Of a stretch of DNA of 16,067 nucleotides, positions 14,865-16,067 are shown one piece after another. Numbering within the stretch: the stretch's first letter is position 1; each line of letters begins with the position of its first letter. The stretch lies in contig CABQJX010000060.1 in the NCBI GenBank assembly GCA_902464595.1, positions 1 through 16,067 on the forward strand, read 5' to 3'. Below the pieces are notes generated by a model. It searched no databases, was not told the origin of the DNA, and saw only the letters and a program-made list of their open reading frames with translations. A program made the position numbers and the translations under genes. The stretch is from an uncultured Lachnoclostridium sp. Lineage in GTDB: Bacteria > Bacillota > Clostridia > Lachnospirales > Lachnospiraceae.

Positions 14865-15653
14865 ATGAGTGTTGAATTGCTGGATAAAACGAGGAAAATT
14901 AATCATCTATTGCACAACAATAACTCTCATAAAGTAGTATTTAACGATATCTGTAATGTTTTGAGCGAGATATTGCTGTCGAATATCCTTGTGATCAGTA
15001 AAAAGGGTAAGGTTCTCGGTGTAGGCATCTGCCCGGGGGTGGATGAGATTGAGGAGCTGATTGAAGATCAGGTGGGGGGATATGTGGATAAGATGTTTAA
15101 CGAGAGACTGTTAAGCGTTCTGTCTACAAAGGAGAATGTAAATCTTGCCACGCTGGGATTTGCAGAGGAGAATGTGAAAAAATATCAGGCTATCATTACG
15201 CCTATTGATATTGCGGGAGAGCGCCTTGGAACCCTTTTCATTTACAAACTGGATTGTCAATACGATATTGACGATATAATACTGAGCGAATATGGGACGA
15301 CGGTAGTAGGGCTGGAAATGATGCGCTCTGTCAATGAGGAGAATGCAGAGGAAACCAGAAAGGTACAGATTGTGAAATCAGCTATCAGCACCCTTTCTTT
15401 CTCTGAATTGGAGGCGATCATCCATATTTTTGAAGAATTGGATGGAAGCGAGGGCATCCTGGTAGCCAGCAAGATTGCTGACCGGGTGGGGATTACACGT
15501 TCCGTTATCGTCAATGCCCTGCGTAAATTTGAGAGTGCCGGTGTGATCGAATCCCGATCTTCTGGAATGAAGGGAACTTATATTAAAGTTCTTAACGACG
15601 TGGTATTTGACGAGCTGAAAGCCATCAAGGCGTCGAATACAAATTTAAAATAA
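14865..15653 (+). CDS. codY: GTP-sensing transcriptional regulator CodY
   Basis: CodY is a dimeric DNA-binding protein that senses GTP and branched-chain amino acids and represses amino-acid, nitrogen and stationary-phase genes when nutrients are plentiful. The 262-residue product has the usual length (about 260). A GAF-type effector domain spans about 1-155 (ELLDKTRKINHLLH, FNDICNVLSEIL, GVGICPGVDEIEELI). A linker helix precedes the winged helix-turn-helix at about 198-243 (ASKIADRVGITRSVIVNALRK, then KFESAGVIESRSSGMKGTY), a signature of the family. The frame extends to 14778, but ATG 14865 has AAGGAGGT at 14849-14856 with 8-nt spacing and the conserved MSVELLDKTR start. It has its own promoter and terminator between topA and rpsB, and lacks the trmFO-xerC-hslVU genes that lie between topA and codY in B. 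subtilis. Confidence 0.98.
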   Translation: MSVELLDKTRKINHLLHNNNSHKVVFNDICNVLSEILLSNILVISKKGKVLGVGICPGVDEIEELIEDQVGGYVDKMFNERLLSVLSTKENVNLATLGFAEENVKKYQAIITPIDIAGERLGTLFIYKLDCQYDIDDIILSEYGTTVVGLEMMRSVNEENAEETRKVQIVKSAISTLSFSELEAIIHIFEELDGSEGILVASKIADRVGITRSVIVNALRKFESAGVIESRSSGMKGTYIKVLNDVVFDELKAIKASNTNLK

Positions 15654-15813
15654 TTTTACACTATGGTTTAGCCATGTACTTTTTTGTCCGTTCAAAGCAG
15701 ACAAGAATCGTGGGGTGTCTGTCTTAGGAAGATTCAGACAGGAAAATAATCGTGAAAACAAGCGTTGAGCGCATTTTCCCGTCTAAAGCTTCACAAGGCT
15801 GAATTGTTACGCG
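15654..15813 (+). other. codY-rpsB spacer before the terminator
   Basis: This stretch has no convincing coding frame. It contains a 6-bp hairpin, CTGTCT (15719-15724) and AGACAG (15736-15741), and a short ATGG-CCAT hairpin near 15663-15675 followed by six T (15679-15684), which could be a weak first terminator for codY. No other structure was recognised. Confidence 0.4.
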
Positions 15814-15858
15814 CAGGTTGCAAAAACTTATAAAAGTGCTTGCAACCTGTCTTTTTTT
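15814..15858 (+). terminator. Rho-independent terminator of codY
   Basis: CAGGTTGCAA (15814-15823) pairs perfectly with TTGCAACCTG (15840-15849). The 16-nt loop contains an inner ACTT-AAGT stem, and the hairpin is followed by TCTTTTTTT ending at 15858. The 3' arm and T run are also the -35 box and spacer of the rpsB promoter. Confidence 0.92.
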
Positions 15859-15868
15859 ATGGTATAGT
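15840..15868 (+). promoter_or_regulatory. Sigma-A promoter of rpsB, nested in the codY terminator
   Basis: TTGCAA (15840-15845) and TATAGT (15863-15868) have a 17-bp spacer that includes the terminator T run. The predicted start is near 15875, giving a leader of about 145 nt before rpsB. Confidence 0.7.
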
Positions 15869-15874
15869 TGAAAG

Positions 15875-16018
15875 GCTGAGAAAAAACACGTCTGTGGATT
15901 CTGCGGAACGGTGCTTGTCCCTCATCGGGACAGGTCTTTCGGGAAGTGTCAGAAGCAGGCGGAAGAGTCAGATCCTATACGCAAAGGACTGGCTAAAAAC
16001 CAAATGGAGGTAAAGAAC
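15875..16018 (+). promoter_or_regulatory. Structured 5' leader of rpsB
   Basis: The leader can fold into two clear hairpins. CTTGTCCC (15914-15921) pairs with GGGACAGG (15927-15934). AGTCAGATCC (15966-15975) pairs with GGACTGGCT (15986-15994) with one bulged A. A possible closing helix, TTCTG (15899-15903) with CAGAA (15950-15954), would enclose the first. There is no T run, so any control would act at translation, for example S2 autoregulation. I do not recognise a named RNA family. The ribosome binding site is ATGGAGGT at 16004-16011. Confidence 0.45.
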
Positions 16019-16067
16019 ATGAGCGTAATTTCTATGAAGCAGTTACTGGAAGCTGGTGTACATTTTG
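16019..16067 (+). CDS. rpsB: Ribosomal protein S2, first 16 codons only
   Basis: The visible start MSVISMKQLLEAGVHF is the conserved N-terminus of 30S ribosomal protein S2, and the gene continues beyond the window. ATG 16019 follows GGAGGT with about 7-nt spacing. Its position after codY and the separate strong promoter with a long leader fit a rpsB-tsf transcript, but tsf is outside the window. Confidence 0.93.
   Translation, partial: MSVISMKQLLEAGVHF

Overview
This window looks like chromosomal core DNA of a spore-forming Lachnospiraceae-type Clostridium (Firmicutes). The reasons are an intact sporulation sigma factor K, CodY as global regulator, strong AGGAGG ribosome binding sites with frequent TTG and GTG starts, B. 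subtilis-type sigma-A promoters and LexA-type dyads, and a purine pathway ending in two separate proteins instead of bifunctional PurH. The assignment rests on protein character and layout only; no search was run. No insertion sequence, prophage, CRISPR array, tRNA or rRNA was seen.

Layout. Positions 1-1952: end of a purine operon, with a 5'-truncated stand-alone IMP cyclohydrolase, a single-domain AICAR formyltransferase and a strong terminator. Positions 2048-5020: a MATE transporter (+) and a cation/proton antiporter (-) that converge and overlap by 46 bp. Positions 5200-5948: sigK, without a pro-sequence, behind a sigma-K/E-like promoter. Positions 5990-7243: galE with its own promoter, an AT-rich tandem repeat and a terminator. 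Positions 7269-9608: a two-gene operon of a radical SAM protein with a helix-hairpin-helix and a DUF4130-type partner. Positions 9613-14695: yifB (comM-like), dprA and topA. Positions 14742-15858: codY with its own promoter and terminator. Positions 15840-16067: promoter, structured leader and first codons of rpsB.

The most interesting region is the radical SAM/DUF4130 pair. The genes overlap by 4 bp. They sit behind two GAAC-N4-GTTC-like LexA dyads that overlap the candidate promoters. The radical SAM protein carries a C-terminal QLNLF peptide that fits the sliding-clamp (DnaN) binding consensus. Together these suggest an SOS-induced, replication-linked DNA repair system of unknown chemistry. 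The pairing is a known family association, but its reaction has not to my knowledge been established.

Other points are the nesting of the rpsB -35 element inside the codY terminator stem, the antisense run-on end of the MATE gene, and a possible CodY autoregulatory site.
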